Assembly: GCF_029360585.1 (NCBI RefSeq)
Contig: NZ_JAQZSJ010000001.1
Span: forward strand, 186,001 to 250,000
Origin: Cohnella caldifontis
GTDB lineage: Bacteria > Bacillota > Bacilli > Paenibacillales > Paenibacillaceae
Length of the DNA stretch: 64,000 nt
Reading direction: 5' to 3'
Shown piece after piece: positions 15,558 to 25,479 of this stretch (positions are counted from its first letter, which is position 1; each line of letters starts with the position of its first letter). Both the position numbers and the translations under genes were made by a program. The notes under the pieces were generated by a model. That model was given only the letters and a program-made list of their open reading frames with translations, did not search any database and was not told where the DNA came from.

Positions 15558-16676
15558 CTAGTTCCCCTCCCGAAGTTGCTCCACGATCTCCCGCACCCAA
15601 ACGGCCGGCACGTCATTGCGGATTTCCACCGTTCCGACGGCGGTCGGCACGACGAACACCATGTTGCCCTCGCTGAATTTTTTGTCATGCCTCATCGCTT
15701 TCATCACCGCATCCGGGTCGATGCCGGACGGAATCCTCACCGGCAGGCCGACTTTCCGCAGCAGCCGCTCGGTCGCGTCCTCGATCTCCGGCGAATATCC
15801 GAAGCGCGCCGCCAACCTTGCGGCGCCGACCATGCCGATGGAGATGGCTTCTCCGTGCAGCAGCTGGCCGTAGCCCGCCACCGCCTCCAGCGCGTGCCCG
15901 ATCGTATGGCCCAAGTTCAAGATCGCCCGCAGGTCGTTCTCCCTCTCGTCCCGAGACACGACGGCGGCCTTCACCTTGCAGCCTTCGTACAGGGCGTAGC
16001 CTAACGCGTCCGGTTCGAGCGCGAGCAGCGCGTCCGCATGCTCTTCGCACCAGCGCGCGAACTCCGCGTTCCAGATCAAGCCGTGTTTGACCACCTCGGC
16101 CAGCCCGGACCGGACTTCGCGGGGGGGCAGGCTGCTCAGCGTATCCAGATCATACAGCACGAACTCCGGTTGGTAGAACGCTCCGATGATGTTTTTGGCC
16201 AGCGGGTGGTTCACCGCGACTTTGCCGCCGACGCTGCTGTCATGGGCGAGAATCGTCGTCGGCATCTGCACGAACCGGACGCCCCGCATGTAGCTGGCCG
16301 CGGCAAAGCCGGCCAAATCCCCGACGACTCCGCCGCCCAGGGCGATGATCGTCGATTTCCGGTCCAGTCCCGCTTCCAGGGCGGCCGTGATCAATTCTTC
16401 GAAAACGGCCAGCGATTTCGACGTTTCCCCCGATGGGACGACTTTCCGCGAAACGGCATACCCGGCATCGCGCAAAGACTTTTCGACGGTCGGCGCGTAC
16501 CGGTCCGCCACGGATGCGTCGGTGACGAGCAGGATGGGGGATTTGAGCGGAAAGCCCCGTTCCGCGAACAGGCTTCCCGTCGTCTCCAATAGTCCGGTTC
16601 CGATGATAATGGGATAAGAGCGTTCCCCCAGGTCGACGGTCAGTTCCCTTCGGCCGCCAGTCTTCGCTTCCGCCAT
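15558..16676 (-). CDS. aroB: 3-dehydroquinate synthase
   Basis: Second step of the shikimate pathway, NAD- and metal-dependent. Motifs are 'VPSGETSKS', 'ALGGGVVGDLAGFAAA' (NAD site) and metal-binding 'EVVKHGLIWN' and 'LNLGHTIGHALE'. The ATG at 16676 shares one base with the chorismate synthase stop (TGATG), supporting this start and coupling. 372 aa. Confidence 0.96.
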   Translation of the reverse strand: MAEAKTGGRRELTVDLGERSYPIIIGTGLLETTGSLFAERGFPLKSPILLVTDASVADRYAPTVEKSLRDAGYAVSRKVVPSGETSKSLAVFEELITAALEAGLDRKSTIIALGGGVVGDLAGFAAASYMRGVRFVQMPTTILAHDSSVGGKVAVNHPLAKNIIGAFYQPEFVLYDLDTLSSLPPREVRSGLAEVVKHGLIWNAEFARWCEEHADALLALEPDALGYALYEGCKVKAAVVSRDERENDLRAILNLGHTIGHALEAVAGYGQLLHGEAISIGMVGAARLAARFGYSPEIEDATERLLRKVGLPVRIPSGIDPDAVMKAMRHDKKFSEGNMVFVVPTAVGTVEIRNDVPAVWVREIVEQLREGN

Positions 16677-17845
16677 CAATATTCCGCCACCTGACGCAGA
16701 TAGTTGTCCAGGTTCGCCCGGATTTCTTCCATCGAATCGCCGCCGAACTTCTCCAGGAACGCCTTGGCGACTTCCCATGCCACGACGTGCTCGAGCACGA
16801 CGCTCGCCGCCGGAACCGCGCAGGCGTCGGAACGTTCCACCTGCGCGGTGAACGGTTCCTTCGTGTCGATGTCTACGCTCGGCAACGGCTTGTAGAGCGT
16901 CGGGATCGGCTTCATGACGCCGCGGACGACGATCGGCTCCCCGTTCGTCATCCCGCCTTCGAAACCTCCCGCGTTGTTGGACGCGCGATGGTAGCCTTTC
17001 TCCTCGCTGTACAGGATCGGGTCGTGCACCTGGGAGCCGGGCCGGCGCGCGGCTTCGAAGCCGATGCCGATCTCCACGCCCTTGAAGGCGTTGATCGACA
17101 CGACCGCTTGCGCGATGCGCCCGTCCAGCTTACGGTCCCACTGGACGTGACTGCCGAGGCCGACCGGAACGCCGGTTACGATGCACTCGACGACCCCGCC
17201 GATCGAATCGCCTTCCTCTTTGGTTTTGTCGATCAGCTCGATCATGCGCTGTTCCGCCGCCTTGTCGGCGACGCGCACCGGCGATTCTTCCGTGACGCGG
17301 ATCAGCTCGTCGATCGGCAGATTCGGGGCTTCCGCCTCGACGTTTCCGATCGAAACGACGTGCCCGGCCACCTGGATGCCGAATTTCTCGAGCAGCTGGC
17401 GGGCCACCGCCCCGACCGCCACGCGGGCGGCCGTCTCGCGGGCGCTGGAACGCTCCAGCACGTTGCGCAGGTCTTTCAGGTTGTATTTCAAGCCGCCGTT
17501 CAAGTCGGCATGCCCGGGCCTCGGCCGGTGTACGCGCCGCTTGGCTTCGTCCCCGCCCTCGATCGGCTCCACGTTCATGACGCTCGTCCAGTGCTTCCAG
17601 TCTTTGTTTTCGACGACCAGCGCGACTGGCGCCCCCGTCGTGCGCCCGTGCCGCACGCCGCCGACGATCTGGGCCGTATCCGTCTCGATCTGCATGCGCC
17701 GGCCGCGGCCGTGGCCTTTCTGCCGCCGCTGCAGCTGGAAGCTCAAAGCCTCGAAATCCAGCTCGAGGTTGCTCGGCAGCCCTTCGATGATGGCCGTCAG
17801 CTGCGGGCCGTGCGTTTCCCCGGCGGTCAAATACCGTAAACTCAA
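16676..17845 (-). CDS. aroC: chorismate synthase
   Basis: FMN-dependent final step of chorismate synthesis (called aroF in Bacillus). Signatures are '[15 protein letters not shown]', '[14 protein letters not shown]' and '[15 protein letters not shown]', with '[12 protein letters not shown]' later. The likely start is the TTG at 17845, with GGAGG 8 nt upstream. This gives 389 aa beginning at the usual position; the in-frame ATG at 17893 would add 16 residues without homology. First gene of the aro-trp supraoperon. Confidence 0.95.
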   Translation of the reverse strand: MSLRYLTAGETHGPQLTAIIEGLPSNLELDFEALSFQLQRRQKGHGRGRRMQIETDTAQIVGGVRHGRTTGAPVALVVENKDWKHWTSVMNVEPIEGGDEAKRRVHRPRPGHADLNGGLKYNLKDLRNVLERSSARETAARVAVGAVARQLLEKFGIQVAGHVVSIGNVEAEAPNLPIDELIRVTEESPVRVADKAAEQRMIELIDKTKEEGDSIGGVVECIVTGVPVGLGSHVQWDRKLDGRIAQAVVSINAFKGVEIGIGFEAARRPGSQVHDPILYSEEKGYHRASNNAGGFEGGMTNGEPIVVRGVMKPIPTLYKPLPSVDIDTKEPFTAQVERSDACAVPAASVVLEHVVAWEVAKAFLEKFGGDSMEEIRANLDNYLRQVAEY

Positions 17846-17901
17846 ATCCGGTTCCTCCCTTGTCGAACCAAGCCGTCTAGGTTCATCTTTCATTGTTGTT
17901 T

Positions 17902-17931
17902 ATTATAGTACAGCGTTAAAGCGTTTGACAA
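17902..17931 (-). promoter_or_regulatory. promoter of the aroC-aroB-aroH unit
   Basis: TTGTCA (17926-17931), 18-bp spacer, TATAAT (17902-17907) on the minus strand. It immediately follows the terminator of the upstream small gene and lies about 50 nt before aroC. Confidence 0.75.
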
Positions 17932-17932
17932 G

Positions 17933-17961
17933 AAAACAGTCCGTCACGAACGGACGGACTG
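17933..17961 (-). terminator. terminator overlapping the end of the 53-aa gene
   Basis: CAGTCCGT/ACGGACTG stem (17937-17944 with 17954-17961), then TTTTCTTG on the minus strand. Its upstream arm is made of the last codons of the gene at 17944-18105. Confidence 0.7.
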
Positions 17962-18105
17962 CTTGGGTTTCGCGATTCGTTTGGCCGAGCCGGTTTCCCG
18001 CATCAAACCGATCAAATGAACGTTGTCGATCCCCAGGATCTGCGCGCATTCCTGCACGGAGATCAGGCCGCTGCGATAGGCGGCGATGACTTTGCGCTTG
18101 TCCAT
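17944..18105 (-). CDS. small conserved-looking protein, 53 aa
   Basis: Begins 'MDKRKVIAAYRSGLISVQEC' and continues with 'AQILGIDNVHLIGLM' and a basic tail. It has a strong GGAGG 5 nt before the ATG and a dedicated terminator, so it is a real gene despite its size. The sequence looks like a single helix-turn-helix-like bundle; no known family is recognised. It lies between cheR and the aro operon promoter, in the cheR direction. Confidence 0.75.
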   Translation of the reverse strand: MDKRKVIAAYRSGLISVQECAQILGIDNVHLIGLMRETGSAKRIAKPKQSVRS

Positions 18106-18156
18106 GATTCCCTCCGGATGGATGGCTGTCCATAGTATCGCAAGGGAATGTCCGGC

Positions 18157-18984
18157 TCATACGCCGGCGTCCGCGCGGCGGTAAAAAAACGTATCGGCGG
18201 CTTCCAATCCGTACTGGCCCGGACTGAAAATCTGTTCCGTGCTTCCGACGAACAGGATCCCGCCCGGCTTCAAGGCTTGGGCGAATTTGCGGTAGAGACC
18301 GGATTTCGCTTCCTCTGTGAAATAGATCATCACGTTGCGGCAGACGATCAGGTCGTACCGATCCGGAAACGGATCCAGCAACAGGTTTTGGCGCTGGAAT
18401 CGGACGGCTTGCTTCAGTTTGTCGGTCACGCGGTACATGCCGTTCTCCTGTCGGAAATACCGCAGCAGGTATTCCTGCGGCACATCCCGCATGGAACGGT
18501 CGGCGTAGGCGCCTTCCTTCGCTTTGGCAAGCACCGTTTCGTCGATGTCGGTGGCCAGCAGGGTCGTGCGCTCCAGCGCCCCGAGGGAATCGAGCAGCAT
18601 GGCGAGCGTATACGGCTCCTCCCCCGTCGAACAGGCGGCGCTCCACACCAGCAGCCGTCCCGGCCGTTGCGCCATCGGCTCCAAAAACCGTTCCTTCAAC
18701 ATTTGCCAGCGATTCGGATTCCGCCAAAACTCCGACACGTTGATCGTCATGCGGTCGAGAAACTCGCCAAGCAGCTTGGGGTCGCGGGCTAAAGCCTCAT
18801 AGTACGCCGAAAACGCGGAAAAACCGTGTTTCAGGCGCAAAGTCGTCAGCCGCCTGCGCATCTGGTTTTCTTTGTACAACGACAAATCGATGGAAGTCAG
18901 CTTGCGGATATCCTCGACGAACCGCGCGAAATCCGCGTCGTCTTCCGCAAAGCCAACCTGCGGATTCGTTCCGGCCTCTCCCAT
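18157..18984 (-). CDS. cheR: chemotaxis protein methyltransferase CheR
   Basis: SAM-dependent methylation of glutamates on chemoreceptors. The 275-aa protein has the N-terminal helical CheR domain ('YKENQMRRRLTTL'), then the Rossmann SAM motif 'VWSAACSTGEEPYTLAM' and 'YDLIVCRNVMIYFT'. GAGGAG lies upstream of the ATG at 18984. Position ndk-cheR-aroF is conserved with B. subtilis. Confidence 0.95.
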   Translation of the reverse strand: MGEAGTNPQVGFAEDDADFARFVEDIRKLTSIDLSLYKENQMRRRLTTLRLKHGFSAFSAYYEALARDPKLLGEFLDRMTINVSEFWRNPNRWQMLKERFLEPMAQRPGRLLVWSAACSTGEEPYTLAMLLDSLGALERTTLLATDIDETVLAKAKEGAYADRSMRDVPQEYLLRYFRQENGMYRVTDKLKQAVRFQRQNLLLDPFPDRYDLIVCRNVMIYFTEEAKSGLYRKFAQALKPGGILFVGSTEQIFSPGQYGLEAADTFFYRRADAGV

Positions 18985-19003
18985 GAATCCCGCTCTCCTC
19001 GCT

Positions 19004-19447
19004 TCAGATCCAGTTCTGTATCGCTTTCTCGTACGAGACCAGCTCGTCTTCCCGGAAAAAGATCGAGATTTCCCGTTCGGCGTTCTCGCGGGAATCCGAG
19101 CCGTGAATGAGGTTGTACCGCGTATGTATCGCGAAATCGCTTCGAATCGTGCCGGGCGCGGCCTCGAGGGCGTTCGTCTTGCCGATCAGCTGACGGCAGA
19201 GCGCGACGGCTTCGTCCCCTTCCCAGACCATCGCGAACACGGGGCCCGACGTGATGAAATCGAGCAGCGGCTGGTAGAAGTCTTTGCCCTTATGCTCGGC
19301 GTAATGCTTCTCGGCTGTCTCCAGCGGGACCTGCATCAGCTTGGCCGCGGTCAGCTTAAGCCCTTTCCGTTCGAACCTCGCGACGATTTCGCCGATCAGC
19401 CCGCGCTGAACGCCGTCCGGCTTCACCATCAAATAGGTACGTTCCAT
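19004..19447 (-). CDS. ndk: nucleoside diphosphate kinase
   Basis: Transfers the gamma-phosphate from ATP to NDPs through a phosphohistidine. 147 aa beginning '[19 protein letters not shown]'; the active-site His is in '[16 protein letters not shown]'. AAAGGAG precedes the ATG at 19447. An extended -10-like TGGTAAAAT at 19510-19518 in the gap after hepT could give it its own promoter. Confidence 0.97.
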   Translation of the reverse strand: MERTYLMVKPDGVQRGLIGEIVARFERKGLKLTAAKLMQVPLETAEKHYAEHKGKDFYQPLLDFITSGPVFAMVWEGDEAVALCRQLIGKTNALEAAPGTIRSDFAIHTRYNLIHGSDSRENAEREISIFFREDELVSYEKAIQNWI

Positions 19448-19529
19448 GCTCTCTCTCTCCTTTGCAAGGACAAATGGGGACGGGATTTCCGACTGACCCG
19501 CTTCACGCCATTTTACCATAATCCAACGT

Positions 19530-20501
19530 TTAGTAGCTGCGCTCCGTCGAGAACTTCGCGATATCCGCCAAGCTTTTTCGGGCCGGGATGTCCGGCAGCT
19601 CGTCCAGCGCGGCCAGCGCCTTGGCGATGTACCGGTCGGCCAATCGTTCCGCGGACGCCACGCCGCGGCTGGAACGGACGAGCCGAACCGCTTTCGCGGA
19701 ATCCGGAATTTCGCTGCGCTGGATCGCGGAGATTTCCGCCAGCAGCTCGCCGCGGACATCGGGATCCTCCAGCGCGAACAAGACAGGAAGCGTGATGTTC
19801 CCTTGGCGCAAATCGCTGCCCGGCGGCTTGCCGATCGCTTTCTCCGCCCCGCATACGTCGAGCAGGTCGTCCGCGATCTGGTACGCCATTCCGACGTTAT
19901 AACCGAACCGGTACAGGGTCGAGCTCACCATGGGCGGCGCTTCGGCCGCGAGCGCGCCCAGCTGGCAGCTGACGGCGATCAGCAGGGCGGTTTTGCGTCG
20001 GATGCGAAGCAGGTAACGCCTGATGTTCTGGTCTACGTTGAAGAAATCGCGGATTTGCTCCATTTCTCCGATGCACATTTGGACGATCGCGCCCGACAGA
20101 ATCCGGTGGATCTTCGGATTGGGCAGCTGCGTGATGACCGTCAGCGCCTTGGCGTAGATGTAATCGCCCGTGTACATCGCGATCCGGTTGTCCCATTTGG
20201 ACTTGACGGTCAGTTGTCCCCGCCGGGTCGAAGCGTCGTCGATCACGTCGTCGTGCACGAGCGTTGCCATATGGATCAGTTCCAGGGCCGCGGCGACTTT
20301 CTTCAGCGTATCGAGCGAATAGGCGCCGAATTGGCCGGACAACAGCACGAACAACGGACGGATGCGCTTGCCGCCCGCCTTGAGCAGGTGCTGCGACGTT
20401 TCGCTGAGCAAGGGAAGATCGGAGGCGACCGTTCGGGTCATTTCCTCTTCGATCGCCTGCAGGTCCGATTTCAAAGCCGAATAGATCTGGAGAATGTTCA
20501 T
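19530..20501 (-). CDS. hepT: heptaprenyl diphosphate synthase component II
   Basis: Catalytic subunit of the two-component prenyl synthase that makes the menaquinone side chain. 323 aa with the first aspartate-rich motif '[15 protein letters not shown]' (about residues 81-95), 'GGKRIRP' before it, and the second '[12 protein letters not shown]'. It needs HepS (23610-24491). The ATG overlaps the mqnA stop by 4 nt. Confidence 0.95.
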   Translation of the reverse strand: MNILQIYSALKSDLQAIEEEMTRTVASDLPLLSETSQHLLKAGGKRIRPLFVLLSGQFGAYSLDTLKKVAAALELIHMATLVHDDVIDDASTRRGQLTVKSKWDNRIAMYTGDYIYAKALTVITQLPNPKIHRILSGAIVQMCIGEMEQIRDFFNVDQNIRRYLLRIRRKTALLIAVSCQLGALAAEAPPMVSSTLYRFGYNVGMAYQIADDLLDVCGAEKAIGKPPGSDLRQGNITLPVLFALEDPDVRGELLAEISAIQRSEIPDSAKAVRLVRSSRGVASAERLADRYIAKALAALDELPDIPARKSLADIAKFSTERSY

Positions 20502-21382
20502 AGCTTCACCTGCGGTTGGGTTGGGTTGCCGGTCGAGCTGGCGTACGGCCATTCGTTCAAGGAGACATCGCCGTTGATCAGGCCGAGCTCGCGGGCGTAC
20601 CGGAAATACTGCATCAAGCCGGCCTGCTGGCCGGGACCGAAATCGTGGCGCAGCGTGCGGAAATATCCCCGCCAGTAATCCGGAGTGCCGCCGATTTGGC
20701 GGACCCCTTTATGGACAAGGGATTCGACGTCCGAAGCGGTGCGGCGTTTGCTCTCCAGCAACCCTTCATAGACGCTCATCACCTCTTCGGGCCGGGCGTC
20801 GGCGGTTTCTTTGCGAACGGCCCAGAGCGCGAACGTCATCCAATGGCCCGTCCATAAATGCCATACGTCGCCGAGATCCAGCACGCGGTACCCGGGGTTG
20901 CTCCAGGACGCGCGAATGGCGTGGTCGCCGATCAGGAGCGCCGCGTCGGCGCTCTCGAGCATGCGCTCCAAGGAAGGTTCGGCGTCCTCGTAGACGGGAT
21001 CGCCGCCGTAAAACTTTTTCATGATGATTTTCAACAGATTGACGGAGGTCGCCGACGTCGTCGTCAGGGCGATCCGCCCGCGGACGACTTTCTCGAGCGG
21101 GGATTTCATGAACAGCAGGATCGATTGAACCGGCCCCAGCGCGCTGACCGACAAGTTCGGCAGCAGATAGTACGCATCCGAAGAAACGCCGTAGGCGAAC
21201 GAAGAGATCGTGGCGAGGTCGATGTCCCCTTCCCTCAGCTTGCGGTTGAGCACGGCGGGCATCGCGGGCACTAGCTCTGCCGGATAACGGAGGCTCGAAG
21301 GATCGAAATGGTGGAATACGGGCCACACGTTCGCATAATCGATCCGGCCGATGCGAAGCGGCCGTTTTGGGCCGACGTTCAT
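20498..21382 (-). CDS. mqnA: MqnA/MqnD family menaquinone biosynthesis protein
   Basis: 294 aa beginning near 'RIGRIDYANVWPVFHHF', which matches the periplasmic-binding-like MqnA/MqnD (COG1427) fold. Family members convert chorismate to 3-enolpyruvylbenzoate (MqnA) or cleave cyclic futalosine (MqnD). N-terminal 'IGRIDYANVWPV' fits MqnA best, but I cannot fully exclude MqnD. It sits in a chain with ubiX, ubiA, menG, hepS and hepT. GGGGAG precedes the ATG at 21382, and only one base separates it from ubiX. Confidence 0.8.
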   Translation of the reverse strand: MNVGPKRPLRIGRIDYANVWPVFHHFDPSSLRYPAELVPAMPAVLNRKLREGDIDLATISSFAYGVSSDAYYLLPNLSVSALGPVQSILLFMKSPLEKVVRGRIALTTTSATSVNLLKIIMKKFYGGDPVYEDAEPSLERMLESADAALLIGDHAIRASWSNPGYRVLDLGDVWHLWTGHWMTFALWAVRKETADARPEEVMSVYEGLLESKRRTASDVESLVHKGVRQIGGTPDYWRGYFRTLRHDFGPGQQAGLMQYFRYARELGLINGDVSLNEWPYASSTGNPTQPQVKL

Positions 21383-21383
21383 A

Positions 21384-22013
21384 TTATTCTCCCCATCTGT
21401 TGTACAAGTTGTTGTCAATGCCCATGTTGTCCATCACTTTGCCGACCAGGAACGCGACCATGTCTTCGATCGTCCGAGGGCCGTTGTAGAAGGCCGGCAT
21501 GGCGGGAATGATTCTCGCCCCGAGACGGGCCAGCGCCAGCATGTTCTCCAAATGGACGGCGTGCAGCGGCGTCTCTCTCGGCACGACCACGAGCGGCCGT
21601 CCTTCCTTGAGCGTCACGTCCGCCGCCCGCGTCAGCAAATTGGTCGATGCGCCGTGGGCGATAGCCGACAGCGAACCCATCGAACAAGGGATGACGACCA
21701 TGCCTTCGCAGCGGAACGAGCCGCTGGCGATGGACGCTCCGATGTCGCCGAAGGGATGGTATACGAGCCGTCCTTTCCGAACGTCTTCTCCGTACGCCGC
21801 TTCCAGCGCCTCCGCACGTCTCGCCGCGTCCCAGGCGAGCTCTTCTTTCAGCACGCGCCAGCCGGCATCGCTGACGACGAGATGAACCTGTATGCCGGCT
21901 TCCAGCAGCCGGCGGCACAGCGTAACGCCGTAAACCGCGCCGCTGGCGCCCGTGATGCCGACGACCCAGCGCCTGGCGGCAGACGGCGTCGCCTGACGTT
22001 CCGCGCTCGTCAC
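21384..22013 (-). CDS. ubiX: UbiX-family flavin prenyltransferase
   Basis: Makes prenylated FMN for UbiD-type decarboxylases. It has 'VVGITGASGAVYGVTLCRRL' at the N-terminus, 'VVIPCSMGSLSAIAHG' in the middle and 'VVVPRETPLHAVHLENML' later, all diagnostic. GTG at 22013 overlapping the ubiA stop (GTGA) is the likely start, 209 aa. In the futalosine pathway it would serve MqnL (UbiD-like), which is not in the window. Confidence 0.9.
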   Translation of the reverse strand: MTSAERQATPSAARRWVVGITGASGAVYGVTLCRRLLEAGIQVHLVVSDAGWRVLKEELAWDAARRAEALEAAYGEDVRKGRLVYHPFGDIGASIASGSFRCEGMVVIPCSMGSLSAIAHGASTNLLTRAADVTLKEGRPLVVVPRETPLHAVHLENMLALARLGARIIPAMPAFYNGPRTIEDMVAFLVGKVMDNMGIDNNLYNRWGE

Positions 22014-22885
22014 CAAGTTCTCACCACCACGAGATCGATGAAGGTGAAGACGAACACGACGGTGCTCAGCACCCCGTTCATCGTGAAAAAGGCGGCGTTC
22101 AGCTTGCTGAGGTCGTTCGGCTTGACGAGTCGGTGCTCATAGAACAGCAGGACGGCGGCCGCCGCGATGCCGATCAAGTACCACCAGCTCAGGTCCGTCA
22201 GCACGAGCAGCAAGACGAAGCCGACCGCGGTCAGCGCGTGGAAGGTACGGGCGATCCTGAGGCCCGCGGCGATGCCGAAGCGGGACGGGATCGAAAACAG
22301 CTTGTGCTCGCGGTCGAAATCGACGTCCTGGCAGGCGTAAATGATATCGAAGCCGGCCGACCACAAAGCCACGGTGACGAACAGAATCAAAGCGGGCAGC
22401 GTGATTTCGCCGGTCACGGCGATCCAGCCGCCCAGCGGGGCGAGCCCGAGCGTCAGTCCGAGCACGACGTGGCACAGCCAGGTGAACCTCTTCGTGTAAG
22501 AATAAATAACGGTCATGAAGACGGCGATCGGCAGCAGCTTCACCGAGAGGGAATTCAGCTGCGAGGCTGCCCAGAACAGCAGCGCGAACGACACGATGAT
22601 GAACAGCAGCACTTCGCCGGATTTCAGCAGCCCCGCCGGCAATGCTCGGCCGGCGGTCCGGGGATTCCGGGCGTCGATCGCCTTGTCGATCAGCCGATTA
22701 AGGCCCATCGCGGCGCTCCGCGCGCCGACCATCGCCAGCAGGATCCAGCCGACTTCGCTCCACTCCGGCAGCCGATGCTGCTCCGTCACCGCGCCCAGAA
22801 TCGCGCCGACGAACGCGAACGGCAGCGCGAACAGCGTGTGCTCGAACTTGATCATTTCCAGAAAAATGCGGATTTTGCGGATCAT
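22010..22885 (-). CDS. ubiA: UbiA-family prenyltransferase (4-hydroxybenzoate/MqnP type)
   Basis: Integral membrane protein of 291 aa with about eight hydrophobic segments. The Asp-rich site '[18 protein letters not shown]' (NDxxD-like) and the second '[18 protein letters not shown]' are characteristic of UbiA. The latter is closer to 4-hydroxybenzoate/MqnP prenyltransferases than to MenA. With mqnA and ubiX next door, prenylation of 1,4-dihydroxy-6-naphthoate is the likely job. It overlaps menG by 4 nt. Confidence 0.88.
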   Translation of the reverse strand: MIRKIRIFLEMIKFEHTLFALPFAFVGAILGAVTEQHRLPEWSEVGWILLAMVGARSAAMGLNRLIDKAIDARNPRTAGRALPAGLLKSGEVLLFIIVSFALLFWAASQLNSLSVKLLPIAVFMTVIYSYTKRFTWLCHVVLGLTLGLAPLGGWIAVTGEITLPALILFVTVALWSAGFDIIYACQDVDFDREHKLFSIPSRFGIAAGLRIARTFHALTAVGFVLLLVLTDLSWWYLIGIAAAAVLLFYEHRLVKPNDLSKLNAAFFTMNGVLSTVVFVFTFIDLVVVRTW

Positions 22886-23613
22886 GCCCCGTCAGTCCCT
22901 TTCGTTCCGATATGCAGCGCGGCCACCCCGCCCGTCAGCGGATAGGCCCGGACGTTGCGCAAGCCCGCCGCCCGGAATCGCTCCGCCAGTTCCTGCAAAT
23001 CAGGAAACTGGGCGAGCGACTCGGGAAGCCAACGGTATTGGTCGTATCGTTTCACCAGCCACTTTCCGAGCAGAGGCAGCAATTTCTCGAAGTAAAAATA
23101 ATAAATGCCCTTAAAGGGCTGCCAATCCGGCTTGGAAAGCTCCAGGCAGACGACTTTGCCGCCCGGCTTCGCGACCCGGCGCATCTCCCGCAGCACCTGG
23201 TCGATGTCCGGCACGTTGCGAAGACCGAAACCGATCGTCACGTAGTCGAACGCGTTATCCGGAAACGGAAGCGACATGGCGTTGCCTTCGACGAGGCGGA
23301 TCCGGTCCGACAGCCCGACCTTGTCGACTTTGGCTTGTCCGACGTCCAGCATGCTGCGGCTGAAATCGAGCCCGACCGTCTCCACCCCGCTGGCCCGGGC
23401 CAGCGCGATCGTCCAGTCGGCGGTGCCGCAGCACAAGTCAAGCGCCTTCTGCCCGGGTTTGATGTCCATCTTGCGCATCGTGAATTTCCGCCACGCCTTA
23501 TGCCGGCGGAAGCTGAGGATATCGTTCATCATGTCGTATTTGGGGGCGATGCTCTCAAATACGGCATGGACGTGTTCCTTGGTCTCGAGCTTTCTGTCCA
23601 AGCCCCGATTCAC
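22882..23613 (-). CDS. menG: demethylmenaquinone methyltransferase
   Basis: SAM-dependent C-methylation, final step of menaquinone synthesis. 243 aa with '[20 protein letters not shown]', SAM motif '[16 protein letters not shown]' and '[12 protein letters not shown]'. The GTG at 23613 overlaps the hepS stop by 4 nt (GTGA). The order hepS-menG-hepT is kept from B. subtilis (gerC locus), but mqnA, ubiX and ubiA are inserted before hepT. Confidence 0.95.
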   Translation of the reverse strand: MNRGLDRKLETKEHVHAVFESIAPKYDMMNDILSFRRHKAWRKFTMRKMDIKPGQKALDLCCGTADWTIALARASGVETVGLDFSRSMLDVGQAKVDKVGLSDRIRLVEGNAMSLPFPDNAFDYVTIGFGLRNVPDIDQVLREMRRVAKPGGKVVCLELSKPDWQPFKGIYYFYFEKLLPLLGKWLVKRYDQYRWLPESLAQFPDLQELAERFRAAGLRNVRAYPLTGGVAALHIGTKGTDGA

Positions 23614-24491
23614 CCCAATTCCTTGAGCGCGGCCGCCGGTTTCGGCGCCGCGGCCGCGAAGAACGGCTCGATGAGCGGCTGCAGTTCGCGGATCAGCTTG
23701 TCCGAAGGGAGCCGACCCGCCCACTCGCGAAGCTGTACCGCCGATTGGCGCAGCATGGATGACAATTTCTCGACGACGCCGTACTGATCCATCAGGTGAC
23801 GGATCAATCCGCTGTCGTCCCTCCGTTCGGCGAGCGCACGGCGGTCTTCGTCGGTGCCGACCTGCATGACATGCCAGAAGCCCCACCCGTACGCCGCGGA
23901 GGGCTCCGACCGTTCGGCGGCCTTCAGTTCCTGAAGCAGCAGCTCGCAGCGCGAAAACCGCTTGACCATTTCGGGCCAAAGCTTCTCGTACAAACCGTGC
24001 ATGAATCCCGTAAACGACAGGAACAGGCCGGATTTGATCTCCGCCCCGTATTGGATATAGTCCTCGGCGTTCAGCTTCAACTGCTTCATGCTCGCGTAGA
24101 CGTTCATTTTGATCCGGTTCAGGTCGCACACGGCCTGGCTCAGCCGATTCACGGCTTCGATTTGCCCGGCCTGCGACAGCAAGTGGTAGAAGCGGCTGCT
24201 GAAATAGTCGCCGGCGAGCACCTTGAGCTGCCGGGCCCGCATGACCGGCGTGCCTTCCTTCCCGCCCAGGATCCCGTTCTCGACCATCTCGTGGGTGTCG
24301 AGCCCCATCTGGACCAGCGAAGTGACGACGGAGAACAATTCCCGGCTCGCGGAAACCGCCGGCTGCTGGCTCAGGACGGCGTACAGAAGACGGATTCGGC
24401 CGTCGGGAAACGCGGGCAGCTCCGTATGGAGCGAGATCATGTCATGTTTCATATATTGATGGGCCAACTGCTCCACCCGATAGCTTGTCAT
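23610..24491 (-). CDS. hepS: heptaprenyl diphosphate synthase component 1
   Basis: Non-catalytic subunit that with HepT forms heptaprenyl diphosphate synthase. The 293-aa all-helical sequence has '[16 protein letters not shown]', '[15 protein letters not shown]' and '[20 protein letters not shown]', which place it in the HEPPP synthase component 1 family; it has no complete DDxxD motif. First gene of the menaquinone chain. Confidence 0.9.
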   Translation of the reverse strand: MTSYRVEQLAHQYMKHDMISLHTELPAFPDGRIRLLYAVLSQQPAVSASRELFSVVTSLVQMGLDTHEMVENGILGGKEGTPVMRARQLKVLAGDYFSSRFYHLLSQAGQIEAVNRLSQAVCDLNRIKMNVYASMKQLKLNAEDYIQYGAEIKSGLFLSFTGFMHGLYEKLWPEMVKRFSRCELLLQELKAAERSEPSAAYGWGFWHVMQVGTDEDRRALAERRDDSGLIRHLMDQYGVVEKLSSMLRQSAVQLREWAGRLPSDKLIRELQPLIEPFFAAAAPKPAAALKELG

Positions 24492-24559
24492 TCTCCATCC
24501 TCCGAGCTGCCGCCGTCCGAAACTCCCGTCCGGTGTCGGAACGGCTCTAGATTTAATCT

Positions 24560-24568
24560 ATTATAACA
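24560..24568 (-). promoter_or_regulatory. extended -10 promoter for the hepS operon
   Basis: TGTTATAAT on the minus strand (-10 TATAAT at 24560-24565 with TG one base upstream). No good -35 is seen. It lies about 70 nt before hepS. Confidence 0.45.
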
Positions 24569-24607
24569 TAACCCCGGCGGAGTCGCATAAGACGCATCTC
24601 TTGTTCA

Positions 24608-25144
24608 TCATTTTGCAAAATTTCGCAGCCATCTTTCCCCCGCCGGGGTCGCCGCGAGCGAAAGCCGTTCCGCAGCCTCGCCGCCAGCCCAGGATGAGAG
24701 GCTGCGAAGCTTCTCCAGCCGGTCGGCCGGCCATTCCGCCTTGCCGGGATCCCCGTAGAACAGAAGCGTGCGGCGGCTTTCCGCCCCGCCGTACACGCGA
24801 ATCAAAACGCGGCTTACGTTGCCTGCGTCCGCGAAGGAGAACCGGATAATCGCGGCCGCGTCCGCCCAGAGCGCCTCGGGTCCGGCCGCCTTTTCCCGGA
24901 CCTGCAGGTCCACGGAAAGCATGGCATGGTCCCAGCCCACCCTCGTCAAGCGATGATGCAGCGGGATCCCCCCTAAGGCGTCGGCGAGGTTGTCTTCGGC
25001 GAGCGTCCACTGCCGGTAAGCGGCAGTGACGGCGGCGGCATGCCGCGCCCGTACCTGCGGTTCCAGCGCCGAGAGCGCGCCCAGCGCGAAAATCGCGGCG
25101 AGTCCGAATATGGCCGAGAAAGCGAAGATTCGGGTATGGGGCAT
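24608..25144 (-). CDS. hypothetical membrane-anchored protein, 178 aa
   Basis: An N-terminal hydrophobic segment ('IFAFSAIFGLAAIFALGALS') is followed by an extracytoplasmic alpha/beta-looking domain rich in Ala and Arg. No Cys lipobox is seen and no family is recognised. AAGGAGG 8 nt upstream selects the ATG at 25144. It lies alone between mtrB and hepS, with the mtrB terminator just upstream. Confidence 0.7.
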   Translation of the reverse strand: MPHTRIFAFSAIFGLAAIFALGALSALEPQVRARHAAAVTAAYRQWTLAEDNLADALGGIPLHHRLTRVGWDHAMLSVDLQVREKAAGPEALWADAAAIIRFSFADAGNVSRVLIRVYGGAESRRTLLFYGDPGKAEWPADRLEKLRSLSSWAGGEAAERLSLAATPAGERWLRNFAK

Positions 25145-25193
25145 GGCGGGTCCCTCCTTGACGGCTGCGATGTCCATACCCCATTGTACAAAG

Positions 25194-25215
25194 AAAAAAA
25201 GCAGGCTATGCCTGC
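25194..25215 (-). terminator. mtrB terminator
   Basis: GCAGGC-ATA-GCCTGC stem followed by seven T residues on the minus strand. Confidence 0.9.
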
Positions 25216-25232
25216 GCTTGCGGACGCGAGCC

Positions 25233-25454
25233 TCAGGCGTCCGTCTCGATCGTGCCGAACTTGGTCATTACGACGGCTTTCCCGCGGATTTTAATGGCCG
25301 AGGTATGCTCGGTGAACTGCGCGATCAGCACTTCGCCCCGGTCGAGCTTCTCGGTATGGTGGAACTTGGTGTCCAGGCCTCGCGTCAGCCCGATCACCTG
25401 GACGCCGCCTTCTTTGGCTTTCACGACGACGTAATCCGACTGATTCCCCTCCAT
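25233..25454 (-). CDS. mtrB: trp RNA-binding attenuation protein TRAP
   Basis: 73 aa, nearly the full TRAP signature: '[19 protein letters not shown]', '[19 protein letters not shown]', with the KKR-type RNA-contact residues (Lys in 'DTKFHH', Lys/Arg in 'AIKIRG') present. It forms an 11-mer that, when loaded with tryptophan, wraps RNA with (G/U)AG repeats. Such a site exists upstream of trpE at 15042-15087. AGGAGG 10 nt upstream of the ATG at 25454. In B. subtilis mtrA (GTP cyclohydrolase I) precedes it; here it does not. Confidence 0.97.
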   Translation of the reverse strand: MEGNQSDYVVVKAKEGGVQVIGLTRGLDTKFHHTEKLDRGEVLIAQFTEHTSAIKIRGKAVVMTKFGTIETDA

Positions 25455-25479
25455 CGGTACCAGGCCTCCTTTTTCTCCC

